From contig CAINDP010000065.1 in NCBI GenBank assembly GCA_903847405.1, forward strand, positions 1 through 59,922: a stretch of DNA of 59,922 bases, given 5' to 3'. How positions within the stretch are numbered: the first letter of the stretch is position 1; each line of letters starts with the position of its first letter. The notes beneath the pieces are model-generated. The model searched no databases. It saw only the letters and a program-made list of their open reading frames with translations, and was not told the origin of the DNA. The DNA is from an uncultured Myxococcales bacterium (GTDB lineage: Bacteria > Myxococcota_A > UBA9042 > DTJE01). The translations under genes were made by a program, and so were the position numbers. Of this stretch, positions 25,015 through 32,922 are shown piece by piece.

Positions 25015-26004
25015 ATGACGTCATGCATCCGAAAGTTGCCCCTTGCACCCGTCTCGCTGGCAGTCCTGCTGGCCTTCACCTGCCTGGCGTGCGGCGCGAA
25101 GGAGGTCGGCGCGACCGACGTCCCCACCGACCTCCCCGCCGACATTCCTTCGTTCGATGTTCCCCAACCCGACGGTCCGGCAGATGCCCCCGCCGACGTC
25201 CCGATCCCGGAATCCCTGGGCGGCGTGCGCCCGGCGGCCCTTTTCGTGCCCGACGACTACACCCCCGCCCGGGCGTGGCCCCTGGTGATCGCCCTGCACG
25301 GGTACGCGACCAGCGGATTCCTGATGGCCGCCTGGTTCGGCCTCGTTGAGCGGGTGACGCCGATGGGATTCGTGCTGTTGGCGCCCGACGGCACCTTGAA
25401 TTCGCAGGACAAGATGTTCTGGAACGCCTGGCCCTCCTGCTGCAACTTCGACGCGGCGGCCGTTGATGACGTGACGTACCTGCGGGGGCTGATCGGCGAG
25501 GCCGTCAACGTCCTGTCCGTCGACCCGGCACGGGTCTACCTGCTGGGGTACTCAAACGGCGGCTTCCTGTCGCTGCGCGCCGCCTGCGATGCGGCGGACG
25601 TCATCACGGGCATCGCCTCGCTGGGTGGTTCGATGACCGGAAGCGTTCCGTGCCAGCCGTCCCGGCCGGTGTCGATCCTGGCCATCCAGGGCACGGCGGA
25701 CGACACAATCGCGTACGACGGGGGCAGCTACGAAAACCTGCCCGCCCACCTGGGCGTCCAGGCGGTGGTCGATGGGTGGGTGCAACGGGACAAGTGCGTC
25801 CAGCCGTCGGCGACCGTTGGGGAACCGGTGGACTTCGACGCAGCGGTCGCCGGCGCGGAAACGCAGCAGACGTCCTGGCAGGGGTGCGGCGAGGGCGCGC
25901 GCGTCGACCTGTGGCGCATGGAAGGCAGCGGCCACGCCCCCGAACTGACGGAGCCCTTCAAGGACGCGGTCCTGGGCCACCTGCTGTCCCTGTCGGCGCC
26001 CTAG
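25015..26004 (+). CDS. Lipoprotein polyhydroxybutyrate depolymerase/feruloyl-esterase-like hydrolase
   Basis: 329 residues. Lipobox CLAC (Cys26), then an Asp/Pro/Ala linker (about 33-68) and an alpha/beta hydrolase of the LpqC/PHB depolymerase group. Visible: LVIALHGYA oxyanion strand, nucleophile Ser180 in LLGYSNGGF, an acid candidate in IQGTADDTI (Asp229/230) and the catalytic His307 in GSGHAPE. Two Cys (SCCNFD) sit in the usual lid position. The start ATG has GGGA upstream. Likely cleaves esters of a plant polysaccharide or a polyester outside the cell. It is divergent from the glycosyltransferase, 138 bases apart. Confidence 0.83.
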   Translation: MTSCIRKLPLAPVSLAVLLAFTCLACGAKEVGATDVPTDLPADIPSFDVPQPDGPADAPADVPIPESLGGVRPAALFVPDDYTPARAWPLVIALHGYATSGFLMAAWFGLVERVTPMGFVLLAPDGTLNSQDKMFWNAWPSCCNFDAAAVDDVTYLRGLIGEAVNVLSVDPARVYLLGYSNGGFLSLRAACDAADVITGIASLGGSMTGSVPCQPSRPVSILAIQGTADDTIAYDGGSYENLPAHLGVQAVVDGWVQRDKCVQPSATVGEPVDFDAAVAGAETQQTSWQGCGEGARVDLWRMEGSGHAPELTEPFKDAVLGHLLSLSAP

Positions 26005-26088
26005 AAGGCCGGCCGGCCTTCCAGCCGACGGTTGTGCCGATCGGTCCGGCCGCCGTAGGATCGGGGCGACTTCGGTCCCGGGGGAATC

Positions 26089-27975
26089 GTGGCGCGGTCG
26101 AAGGTTTTCCGGACGATGGGGCCGGTGCTGGCGATCCTCCTGATCGCCTGCGGATCCGGTGCGGGCAGCGACATCGGCCTGCGGGACCAGGCCGTGGATG
26201 CCCTGGACGCGGCCGACATCACGGAGGATCCGGATGTCCCGGCCGACGCCGTGGCCCTTCCCGACGTTCCGGAACCACCGGCCTGCGACCTGGCGACGAC
26301 GGGCCTCCGAATCGAGGTTTCCCGCGACAAGCCGCTGTTCCTGTTCAACCTGTATGGCGACGCATCGGAGGTGGCGGCCCTGAGCGCCCTGCTGCCCGCC
26401 GACGTGCGGTCCCGGTTCGCGATCCACTACGTTCCCGCCGAGCCCTACGACTTTTCGGAAGCATGGCAGGCGGCGGTCGAGGCGATCGCCACCGCCGCCG
26501 ACGATGCGGGAATGCCCCTCTTCCTGCAGGTCGAGCACGGCAACACCCGGAACGCGGCGACCGGCGAGTACTGGCACGGGATGTTCGACAGGCACCCCTC
26601 GCTGACGGGCCTGGTCTTTGCCGAAATCTGCTGGACCGGCCTGTGGTTCGACGGCCTGGACGACGACTACATCGCGCGGATGATCGCCGACCTGGACGTG
26701 GTGGCGGCCCACGGCGGCTACCTCCTCTGGCAGGACATGGCCACCGACAACGTCGTCGAGGTGCCCCACGTCTTCCTGAAGGCCGGCGCGGACCCGGGGT
26801 TGATGGCCGCCTTCCGGGCGCACGGCCGCAACGTCATCGTGCAGGACAAGCACAACGGTTCGGGCAAGCGCTTCGTGAACGCGGCGGCGCCGATGGGCCT
26901 GTGGGCGTCCTGCGTCATCGGGAACTGGGGTGTCCACAGCGAGGACTGGCTGTGGTGGGAGGCCGGCTACACGCACCTGTTCCAGCCGTCGTCGGGGGTC
27001 AGCCGCAGCGGCCCCGCGTGGCAGTCGGTGATGTCCTTCCCGGACGCCCTGTTCGGCATCGACTGGATGGCGGGCCTGGCCGGGGGCGCCACCGTCTTCG
27101 GCGTCGAAATCCCCGCGAAACTGGTCTCGCCGGACGGTCAGCGCCTGTGCCCGGCCTTCCAGAAAGTGCTGCTGCCCCTGATCCGCCGGATGCTGGCAGA
27201 ACCGCTGGCGCCTTCCCGGGACCAGGCGCGGTCGCGCATGAAGGTCGCCTACCAGCCCCTGGAGGCGCCTCTGCAGGACCTGATGCAGGACGGCATCTTC
27301 CAGGGCCTCTACGGACCGGAGGAGGCGAGCCTGTGGGAGTGGCTGCCCTCCACCGGGCGCTACTACTACCTTCCGATCCTGCCGGTGCTGTCGACGCCCG
27401 GCGAGCGGGCCCTTTTCGACGAGGTGATCGATTCGGCGCGCTGGACGGCGGACCTGTCGGACCTTGCGGTGCGGCGGGCCTTCTTCGACGCGCGGTACCC
27501 GTCCACGGGCGACGGGGATGCCTGGTTCGTGGCCTTCCCCGGGCGGCTGTTAGCCTTCAATCCCAGGGAAAACAAGGATTTGGATGCAAACTTCACAACT
27601 GCAATCGACGTCCCCGGTCTGTCCCTTTCGGCCACGCTCCCGGCCCACACGTCCCTGCTGGCGTTGTCGCGCGACGACGGTCTGGAGGTGGACCTGTCGA
27701 ACTACCGCATCGATTCCGAGGCCGACGTCTGGACGGATGCGTCCATCAACGACGACCCCATGAAGTACATCCGCGAGCGGTACTCCGTGGACCCGACCGA
27801 CGACGCCCGGCGCACGACGGTGGTCCGGGTGGAGGGGCTGGCGGCGGCTGCGACGCTGGAGGTGTCCGGGGACCCGCGGGCGGTGGCCAAGGACGTCTTT
27901 TCGGAAGGTCGCCACACCGTGACGGTGGACCACAACGGCCCCGTGACCCTGCGTTTCCGCTGGCCGGTCCCCTGA
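26089..27975 (+). CDS. Lipoprotein with a GH98-like catalytic-domain resemblance
   Basis: 628 residues. GTG start with GGGGGAATC upstream gives a positively charged signal peptide ending IAC (Cys21). A short linker (about 30-65) precedes a domain starting LFLFNLYGD and containing FLQVEHGNT, FAEICWTGLWF, IVQDKHNGSG, VIGNWGVHSEDWLWWEAGY. The pattern of aromatic and acidic residues resembles the GH98 endo-beta-galactosidase family; I cannot place the catalytic acid and base firmly. The C-terminal about 150 residues form a beta-rich accessory region (SLSATLPAHTSLLAL). Glycoside hydrolase outside the cell is inference; it could be another surface carbohydrate-active protein. It follows the esterase by 84 bases on the same strand. 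Confidence 0.62.
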   Translation: MARSKVFRTMGPVLAILLIACGSGAGSDIGLRDQAVDALDAADITEDPDVPADAVALPDVPEPPACDLATTGLRIEVSRDKPLFLFNLYGDASEVAALSALLPADVRSRFAIHYVPAEPYDFSEAWQAAVEAIATAADDAGMPLFLQVEHGNTRNAATGEYWHGMFDRHPSLTGLVFAEICWTGLWFDGLDDDYIARMIADLDVVAAHGGYLLWQDMATDNVVEVPHVFLKAGADPGLMAAFRAHGRNVIVQDKHNGSGKRFVNAAAPMGLWASCVIGNWGVHSEDWLWWEAGYTHLFQPSSGVSRSGPAWQSVMSFPDALFGIDWMAGLAGGATVFGVEIPAKLVSPDGQRLCPAFQKVLLPLIRRMLAEPLAPSRDQARSRMKVAYQPLEAPLQDLMQDGIFQGLYGPEEASLWEWLPSTGRYYYLPILPVLSTPGERALFDEVIDSARWTADLSDLAVRRAFFDARYPSTGDGDAWFVAFPGRLLAFNPRENKDLDANFTTAIDVPGLSLSATLPAHTSLLALSRDDGLEVDLSNYRIDSEADVWTDASINDDPMKYIRERYSVDPTDDARRTTVVRVEGLAAAATLEVSGDPRAVAKDVFSEGRHTVTVDHNGPVTLRFRWPVP

Positions 27976-27983
27976 TGGGGGCG

Positions 27984-28010
27984 CGGGCGCCGCCCTTGCG
28001 CGGGCGCCCG
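27984..28010 (+). terminator. Possible hairpin after the GH98-like gene
   Basis: Arms CGGGCGCC (27984-27991) and GGCGCCCG (28003-28010) can form an eight-base stem with an 11-base loop, nine bases after the stop codon and between convergent genes. No T run follows, so a Rho-independent terminator is uncertain. Confidence 0.25.
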
Positions 28011-28168
28011 GCCGGCCCGATGGTTCCCGATGTCTGTCGGGGTTTCGCCATGTGCAGCATCGATTTCAGGTGGGCGCGGACCGATCACGAAGGATTGTCG
28101 GGCAGGTACGGGCCGGCAGTGGAGTCGTCGGGGAGCGAGGCGCCGGAGGATGTCGATGATGGGAGCGC

Positions 28169-29647
28169 CTACCGGCCCGTCTTGGAGCCCGGCTTGAACG
28201 TGCGGCTGCCACCGTCCCGCGGCGCCGACCGGTTGTCGGGGCGCGAGTCCTGGCGGGCATCCGACCGGGGGCCGCTCTTCCAGTCCGGCTTCCCGCCGTA
28301 CCGCGGGTGATAGGGCCGGCGCTGCTCGTCCGCGTAGCCGCCCCGGGGCGGTTCGGGGATGTCGAAGCCCGCGTGGGCCTCCGTTTCGATCATCGACAGC
28401 AGGATCGACACGACGGCCTCGGGGGCCCGCTCGGCCAACAGCTTGCGGGCCAGACCGATGAAGCGCGTGGGCGCCTCGGGCGTGCCGATGCGTTCGGCCA
28501 GGCGGCGGCCCCGGGCCTCGCGGATTTCATCGCGGGTCGGCACGGGGCGCCAGTTCAGGTTCAGGCCGCCACGGCGGGCCCAGGCGGCCAGGATCCGCGA
28601 CTCCTTGAACCCCACCAGGGCCAGGCTGGTGCCCTTCTGGCCGGCGCGGCCGGTCCGCCCCGAACGGTGGATGTAGTTTTCCAGCAGCATGGGGATCCCC
28701 ACGTGGACCACGAGGGGCATGTTCTCGACGTCGATGCCGCGCGCCGCCACGTCGGTGGCCACCAGGTAGCGCAGCTTCCCTTCCTTGAAGGCGTTCATGA
28801 TGCGGGTCCGGACGCCCTGGACCAGGTCCCCGTGGAGGTACTCCGCGGCCAGGCCGGCTTCCCGCAGGGCCTCCGCGATCTCCTCGGCCTCCTGGCGGCG
28901 CTTGGAAAAGATCAGCGCGGACGACGGTTCGTCCAGCAGCAGGAAGTTCACCAGGGCCCGGGTGTGCTGCCGCTCGTCCACCAGGCACGGCGTGTGCGCG
29001 ATGTCCGCGTGCGACGTGACGCCCCCCGAGTCGCCCAGCGACACCCGGTGCGGCTCCTTCAGGAACCGGCGGGCCAGGCTGGCGATGGGGGCGGGCAGGG
29101 TGGCCGAAAAGAGGTACGTCTGGGGATCGTCGTGGGCCCGGGCGAGGATCTTTTCCACGTCCTCGATGAAGCCCATGTTCAGCATCTCGTCGCACTCGTC
29201 CAGCACGACCATCTTGACCGTGGCGAGGTCCAGGGTGCCCCGCTCCAGGTGGTCCAGGACACGGCCGGGCGTTCCCACGATCACCGACGCGCCCAGGCGC
29301 AGGGCGTTCAGTTGCGGGTCGTAGCTCATGCCGCCGACCAGCAGGGCGACCGGCAGGCGGGGGTTCACGCTCTTCAGTTCGAGGGCCACCTGCTGGGCCA
29401 GTTCGCGGGTCGGCGTCAGCACGATGGCCTGGGGATGCCGATCGTCCGAAAGCCGGTGCATGAGGGGCAGGCCGAAGGCCAGGGTCTTGCCGCTGCCCGT
29501 GCGGCTCTGGACCAGGAGGTCGCGACCGTCCAGCCCGGCCTGGAAGCATTCCGCCTGGACGTTGGTCGGGGTGTGGTAGCCGCGCAACTCGAGGGCGGAA
29601 AGGAACGGCTCGGCGCAACCGAGTTCGGCGAACGTGGTGGTATCCAA
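28169..29647 (-). CDS. DEAD-box family RNA helicase with DECD motif II
   Basis: 492 residues from TTG at 29647, chosen because AGGAGGT sits three bases upstream (the same short spacing occurs for the anti-sigma gene); ATG 29665 is an alternative without a ribosome site. Q motif around Gln31, Walker A SRTGSGKT at 48-55, PTRELA, motif II VLDECDEML (DECD instead of DEAD), SAT in LFSATLP, and HRSGRTGRAGQKG as motif VI. The C terminus is Arg/Gly/Asp/Pro-rich, a common RNA-binding tail. It likely remodels RNA during ribosome assembly or mRNA decay. It is divergent from the TonB receptor gene; the 243 bases between them show no clear promoter. Confidence 0.9.
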   Translation of the reverse strand: MDTTTFAELGCAEPFLSALELRGYHTPTNVQAECFQAGLDGRDLLVQSRTGSGKTLAFGLPLMHRLSDDRHPQAIVLTPTRELAQQVALELKSVNPRLPVALLVGGMSYDPQLNALRLGASVIVGTPGRVLDHLERGTLDLATVKMVVLDECDEMLNMGFIEDVEKILARAHDDPQTYLFSATLPAPIASLARRFLKEPHRVSLGDSGGVTSHADIAHTPCLVDERQHTRALVNFLLLDEPSSALIFSKRRQEAEEIAEALREAGLAAEYLHGDLVQGVRTRIMNAFKEGKLRYLVATDVAARGIDVENMPLVVHVGIPMLLENYIHRSGRTGRAGQKGTSLALVGFKESRILAAWARRGGLNLNWRPVPTRDEIREARGRRLAERIGTPEAPTRFIGLARKLLAERAPEAVVSILLSMIETEAHAGFDIPEPPRGGYADEQRRPYHPRYGGKPDWKSGPRSDARQDSRPDNRSAPRDGGSRTFKPGSKTGR

Positions 29648-29890
29648 TGGACCTCCTGGGGGCATCTGGCGGGGCGAAGGATGCGACGTGCACCAGTCGG
29701 GCCTGAGCCGCGGGCGCATTATGTCACTTTGGACGTCGCGCCGCCAGCCCGGATCTTGCATGGCAGCCTGGAACCTGCCGGGCCCGTTCCCGCGAACGTC
29801 ACGGATTCGTCCGGGACGCGTCACATGTTCGTGGGGTGACGCGGCCGGGCGGTCGTTCTAGAATCCCGCCGGGAAAACGGCGGGGTACCC

Positions 29891-31996
29891 ATGGGACGGT
29901 TTCCGGCGCTGACGGCGGTGCTGCTGGTCATGACGGCGGCGTCACCTGCCCGGGGCGCGGCCCCCGAGGATGACGAGGCCCCGGGCGGCAAGACCGTCGT
30001 CGTGGCGAAGTCGGTCCCCGAGGACCCCGTTCGCTCCGATCGGGCGGTGACCCTGCTGGACGCCCAAGCCCTGGCCGAAGGTGCCCCCCGGACCACCCCG
30101 GAGGCGCTCTGGGAGACCCCCGGCGTGTTCGTGCAGGCCACGAACCGCGGCGGCGGTTCGCCCATCATCCGCGGCCTGGTCGGGCCCCAGGTCCTGCTGC
30201 TGGTGGACGGGGTCCGCCTGAACAACTCGGTGTTCCGTCCGGGGCCGGTCCAGTACCTGCACCTGGTCGATGCCTTCTCCCTGGACCGGATCGAGGTCCT
30301 CCGGGGCCCCGGGTCGGTCCTGTATGGCTCCGACGCCATGGGAGGCGTCGTGTCGATGCACCTGGCGGACCCGGTGGACTGCCGGGCGGACCCCGGCGGA
30401 TGTGCGGCGGGCGCGCTGCGGGGGCGCTATTCGTCGGCCGACGAGGGCGGCGCGGTCCACGGGCGCGTTTCCGGGGGCGTCGGCGGGTTCGGCGCGATGG
30501 CGGGGGGCACGTTCCAGACCTTCGGGGATCTGAACGGCGGCGGCGACGTCGGGCGCCAGTCCTTCACCGGCTACAAGACGTACTCGGCCCTGGCGAAGGT
30601 CGTGCACCGCTTTTCGCTGGGATCGACGGTCGGCGGGACCGTGGCCGCGAACTGGATGTTTTCGCGCATCGAGGACGCCGGGCGCACGGATGCCGTGGCC
30701 GCCGGGTCCCTGCGCTTCACCGACAACGACCTGCACCTGGGCTGGGCCCGCCTGACGCTGCGGATGCCCACGACCCGGGCCGAAGTCACCCTTTCGTACC
30801 AGGATTTCCGGGAGGAGGTGCGGGATCTGGCCCTGGCGTCGGACCGGGCCACGACGACGGGCCTGGTCCGGGACCGGGTGACCGACCGCACCCTGGGCAG
30901 CGACCTCCGGCTGACGACGAGGCTGGTGGGCGACCGCCTGCGCCTGCAGTACGGCGGGATGTACTACCACGACTGGGTGGACGCGGCCCGGGCGAAGGTG
31001 ACGGGAAGCGGAGCCTACCAGGCCACCGGAGGCGCCCTGTACCCGGACGGCTCGACCTTCCACACCTACGGCGCCTACGCCCGGTTGGAGGGCGACCCGA
31101 TTTCCACGGCGGACGGCCACGTGCTGCGACTGTCGGGCGGCTACCGGCTGCATGGCATGGGAGGGACCGCGCCGGCGATCGGGATCGTGCCGCCCGCGGA
31201 CTGGGAGGCCCTGGGCCACGTGGGGCAGGCGGGGGTCCAGTGGCTGTGGCGCGACCGGACCACGCTGGCGGTGACCTGGTCCGAGGGCTTCCGGGCGCCG
31301 AACCTGCAGGAAGCGGTGATGTTCGGCGACAGCGGCCGGTACTACAACGTCCCGAACCCCGACCTGGGCGCCGAGCGGTCGGACACGGTGGAAGTCCTGG
31401 GGCGGATCCAGGTGTGGCGCCTCCGGTTCGCGGCGTCGGGCTGGGTGACCTTCCTGACGGACCTCATCGACCGCGTTCCCGGGACCTGGGACGGGCAGTC
31501 GAGGGTCGAGGGCAAGGACGTGCTGGTGAAGGTCAACGTCGGGAAGGCCTTCCTGTGGGGCGTGGAGGCCGAGGGGACCGTGGACATGGGGTGGGGCCTG
31601 TCGGCGGGCGGCAACCTGTCGTACACCCGGGGCGATCAGGAAGTGACGGGCAAGCCCGACGTGCCCTTGAGCCGCATCCCGCCGCTGTTCGGGACGGCCC
31701 GGCTGCGCTGGGACGTGCCGTGGCCGGGGCCGGTCGGCGGTTTCGTGGAGGCGTATGTCCGGGCCGCGGCCCGGCAGGATCGCCTGTCGCCGTTGGATCT
31801 GAAGGACAGCCGCATCCCGAAGGGAGGCACGCCGTCCTGGGCCACGCTGAACCTGCGGGGCGGGGTGACCGTGTCGCAGCGCGTCCACCTGGGCCTGGCG
31901 CTGGAGAACCTGACCAACGCCACCTACAAGCACCACGGGTCCGGCGTGTGGATGCCGGGGTTCAACGCGGTGCTGTCCGCCGGGGTGGACATGTGA
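29891..31996 (+). CDS. TonB-dependent outer-membrane receptor
   Basis: 701 residues with signal peptide (AASPARGAAP). The plug domain (about 40-160) shows ETPGVFVQATNRGGGSPIIRG, VLLLVDGVRLNN, LDRIEVLRGPGSVLYGSDAMGGVV. A beta-barrel follows and ends in a C-terminal aromatic-poor GVDM. The absence of an N-terminal STN domain suggests no sigma signalling from this receptor. The substrate (siderophore, cobalamin, sugar) is not deducible. The ATG has a poor ribosome site. A 106-base run to the small membrane peptide on the other strand follows. Confidence 0.93.
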   Translation: MGRFPALTAVLLVMTAASPARGAAPEDDEAPGGKTVVVAKSVPEDPVRSDRAVTLLDAQALAEGAPRTTPEALWETPGVFVQATNRGGGSPIIRGLVGPQVLLLVDGVRLNNSVFRPGPVQYLHLVDAFSLDRIEVLRGPGSVLYGSDAMGGVVSMHLADPVDCRADPGGCAAGALRGRYSSADEGGAVHGRVSGGVGGFGAMAGGTFQTFGDLNGGGDVGRQSFTGYKTYSALAKVVHRFSLGSTVGGTVAANWMFSRIEDAGRTDAVAAGSLRFTDNDLHLGWARLTLRMPTTRAEVTLSYQDFREEVRDLALASDRATTTGLVRDRVTDRTLGSDLRLTTRLVGDRLRLQYGGMYYHDWVDAARAKVTGSGAYQATGGALYPDGSTFHTYGAYARLEGDPISTADGHVLRLSGGYRLHGMGGTAPAIGIVPPADWEALGHVGQAGVQWLWRDRTTLAVTWSEGFRAPNLQEAVMFGDSGRYYNVPNPDLGAERSDTVEVLGRIQVWRLRFAASGWVTFLTDLIDRVPGTWDGQSRVEGKDVLVKVNVGKAFLWGVEAEGTVDMGWGLSAGGNLSYTRGDQEVTGKPDVPLSRIPPLFGTARLRWDVPWPGPVGGFVEAYVRAAARQDRLSPLDLKDSRIPKGGTPSWATLNLRGGVTVSQRVHLGLALENLTNATYKHHGSGVWMPGFNAVLSAGVDM

Positions 31997-32004
31997 TGCG
32001 CGTC

Positions 32005-32088
32005 CTACAGGACGACGCAGCACAGGACCGCTGCCATCGCGATTGCCATCAGGACCAGGTCGCTGATTTCCGCACGATTGATGCCCAT
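32005..32088 (-). CDS. 27-residue single-pass membrane peptide
   Basis: ATG at 32088 is preceded by an excellent ribosome site, GGAGG seven bases upstream (32096-32100). The frame MGINRAEISDLV-rest reads through a hydrophobic helix of Leu, Met, Ala, Ile and Val with two Cys near the end (AAVLCCVVL) and a TAG stop. The N-terminal part is charged and the last about 17 residues could cross the membrane. It does not match a family I know. Its support is the ribosome site and helix together, so translation is likely but unproven. Confidence 0.6.
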   Translation of the reverse strand: MGINRAEISDLVLMAIAMAAVLCCVVL

Positions 32089-32250
32089 GACTGAACCTCC
32101 GTTCACCTGCCGCAAGAATAGATCGGGGGTGCGACATGGACCCCGTCGTCGCGGATCCGGGGGCTTCCCCGCAAGGCGCTTCCGTGTAGGATCGGGCGCC
32201 TGGGCGGTCCGGCCGCGCGGTGGTCGTGGGTCCTGCAGGAGGAGCGTCGG

Positions 32251-32826
32251 ATGGTGGGTTCGTTTCGCTGGTTCGTGGTGCCGCTGGTGACGATCCTGTG
32301 GGCCTGCGGGGGGGGCGACGGCGACGCCGGTGCCGACCCGGGGGCATCCGACGTGTCGCGGGACCTGGCCGTGCTGGACGTCCCCGGCGATCTGCCGGGC
32401 GATCCGGGGGCCGATCGGCTGGACCCGGATCCGGGCGTCGCGGATCCCGGCGTGGACGATCCGGGGACCGTGGATCCCGGCCCCTCCGACCCGGGCCTCG
32501 CCGATCCCGGCGAACCGGATCCGGGCACCCCGGATCCGGGCACCCCGGATCCGGGGCCTGCCGACGTGCCCGCCCTGGGCACCAAGACCGCCGGCGAACT
32601 GTGCAAGGACGCCTCCGAGTGCTCGATGGGCATGTCCTGCATCGCCGGCCAGTACACGCCTGCCCACTGCAACATCCAGTGCTCCACGACCGACCAGTGC
32701 CTGGCGATCGCCCCGGGCACCAGCGTGACCTGCCAGGCCATCGGCGGCACCGGCGTCTGCATGTGGACGTGCTACAACGGCGAGGAGTGCCCGGGCGGCC
32801 TGCACTGCGCCTATTTCTGCGAGTGA
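32251..32826 (+). CDS. DPG-linker Cys-rich lipoprotein
   Basis: 191 residues. Signal peptide with WAC (Cys19) followed by GGG, an Asp/Pro linker (about 25-110) with many near-perfect PDPG units, and a C-terminal domain with ten Cys (CKDASECSMGMSCIAG, CNIQCSTTDQCL, CMWTCYNGEECPGG). The Cys domain is probably disulfide-bonded outside the cell. Start ATG has GGAGGAG upstream. No function is recognised. Confidence 0.8.
   Translation: MVGSFRWFVVPLVTILWACGGGDGDAGADPGASDVSRDLAVLDVPGDLPGDPGADRLDPDPGVADPGVDDPGTVDPGPSDPGLADPGEPDPGTPDPGTPDPGPADVPALGTKTAGELCKDASECSMGMSCIAGQYTPAHCNIQCSTTDQCLAIAPGTSVTCQAIGGTGVCMWTCYNGEECPGGLHCAYFCE
32437..32565 (+). repeat. In-frame GATCCGGG-type tandem repeats
   Basis: Many copies of a 15-base-like unit around GGATCCGGGCACCCC, two of them identical in tandem (about 32518-32547), encoding PDPG linker units of the lipoprotein. 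Copy number may vary between strains. Confidence 0.6.
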
Positions 32827-32922
32827 CCCCCTCGAAACCGGTCGCGTGAACGAATCGCCCCGATCCGGGCACCAACCTATCGGGTACACTGGTTCCTCGG
32901 CCGGTTCCAGGGAGGTGTCGCG

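Noticed and set aside
29648-29890. Search for a Fur box or other operator upstream of the TonB receptor
   Set aside because: No convincing palindrome or promoter was found by eye.
32437-32565. Tandem DNA repeats considered as a separate satellite or array
   Set aside because: They are in frame and encode the PDPG linker; kept only as an intragenic repeat.
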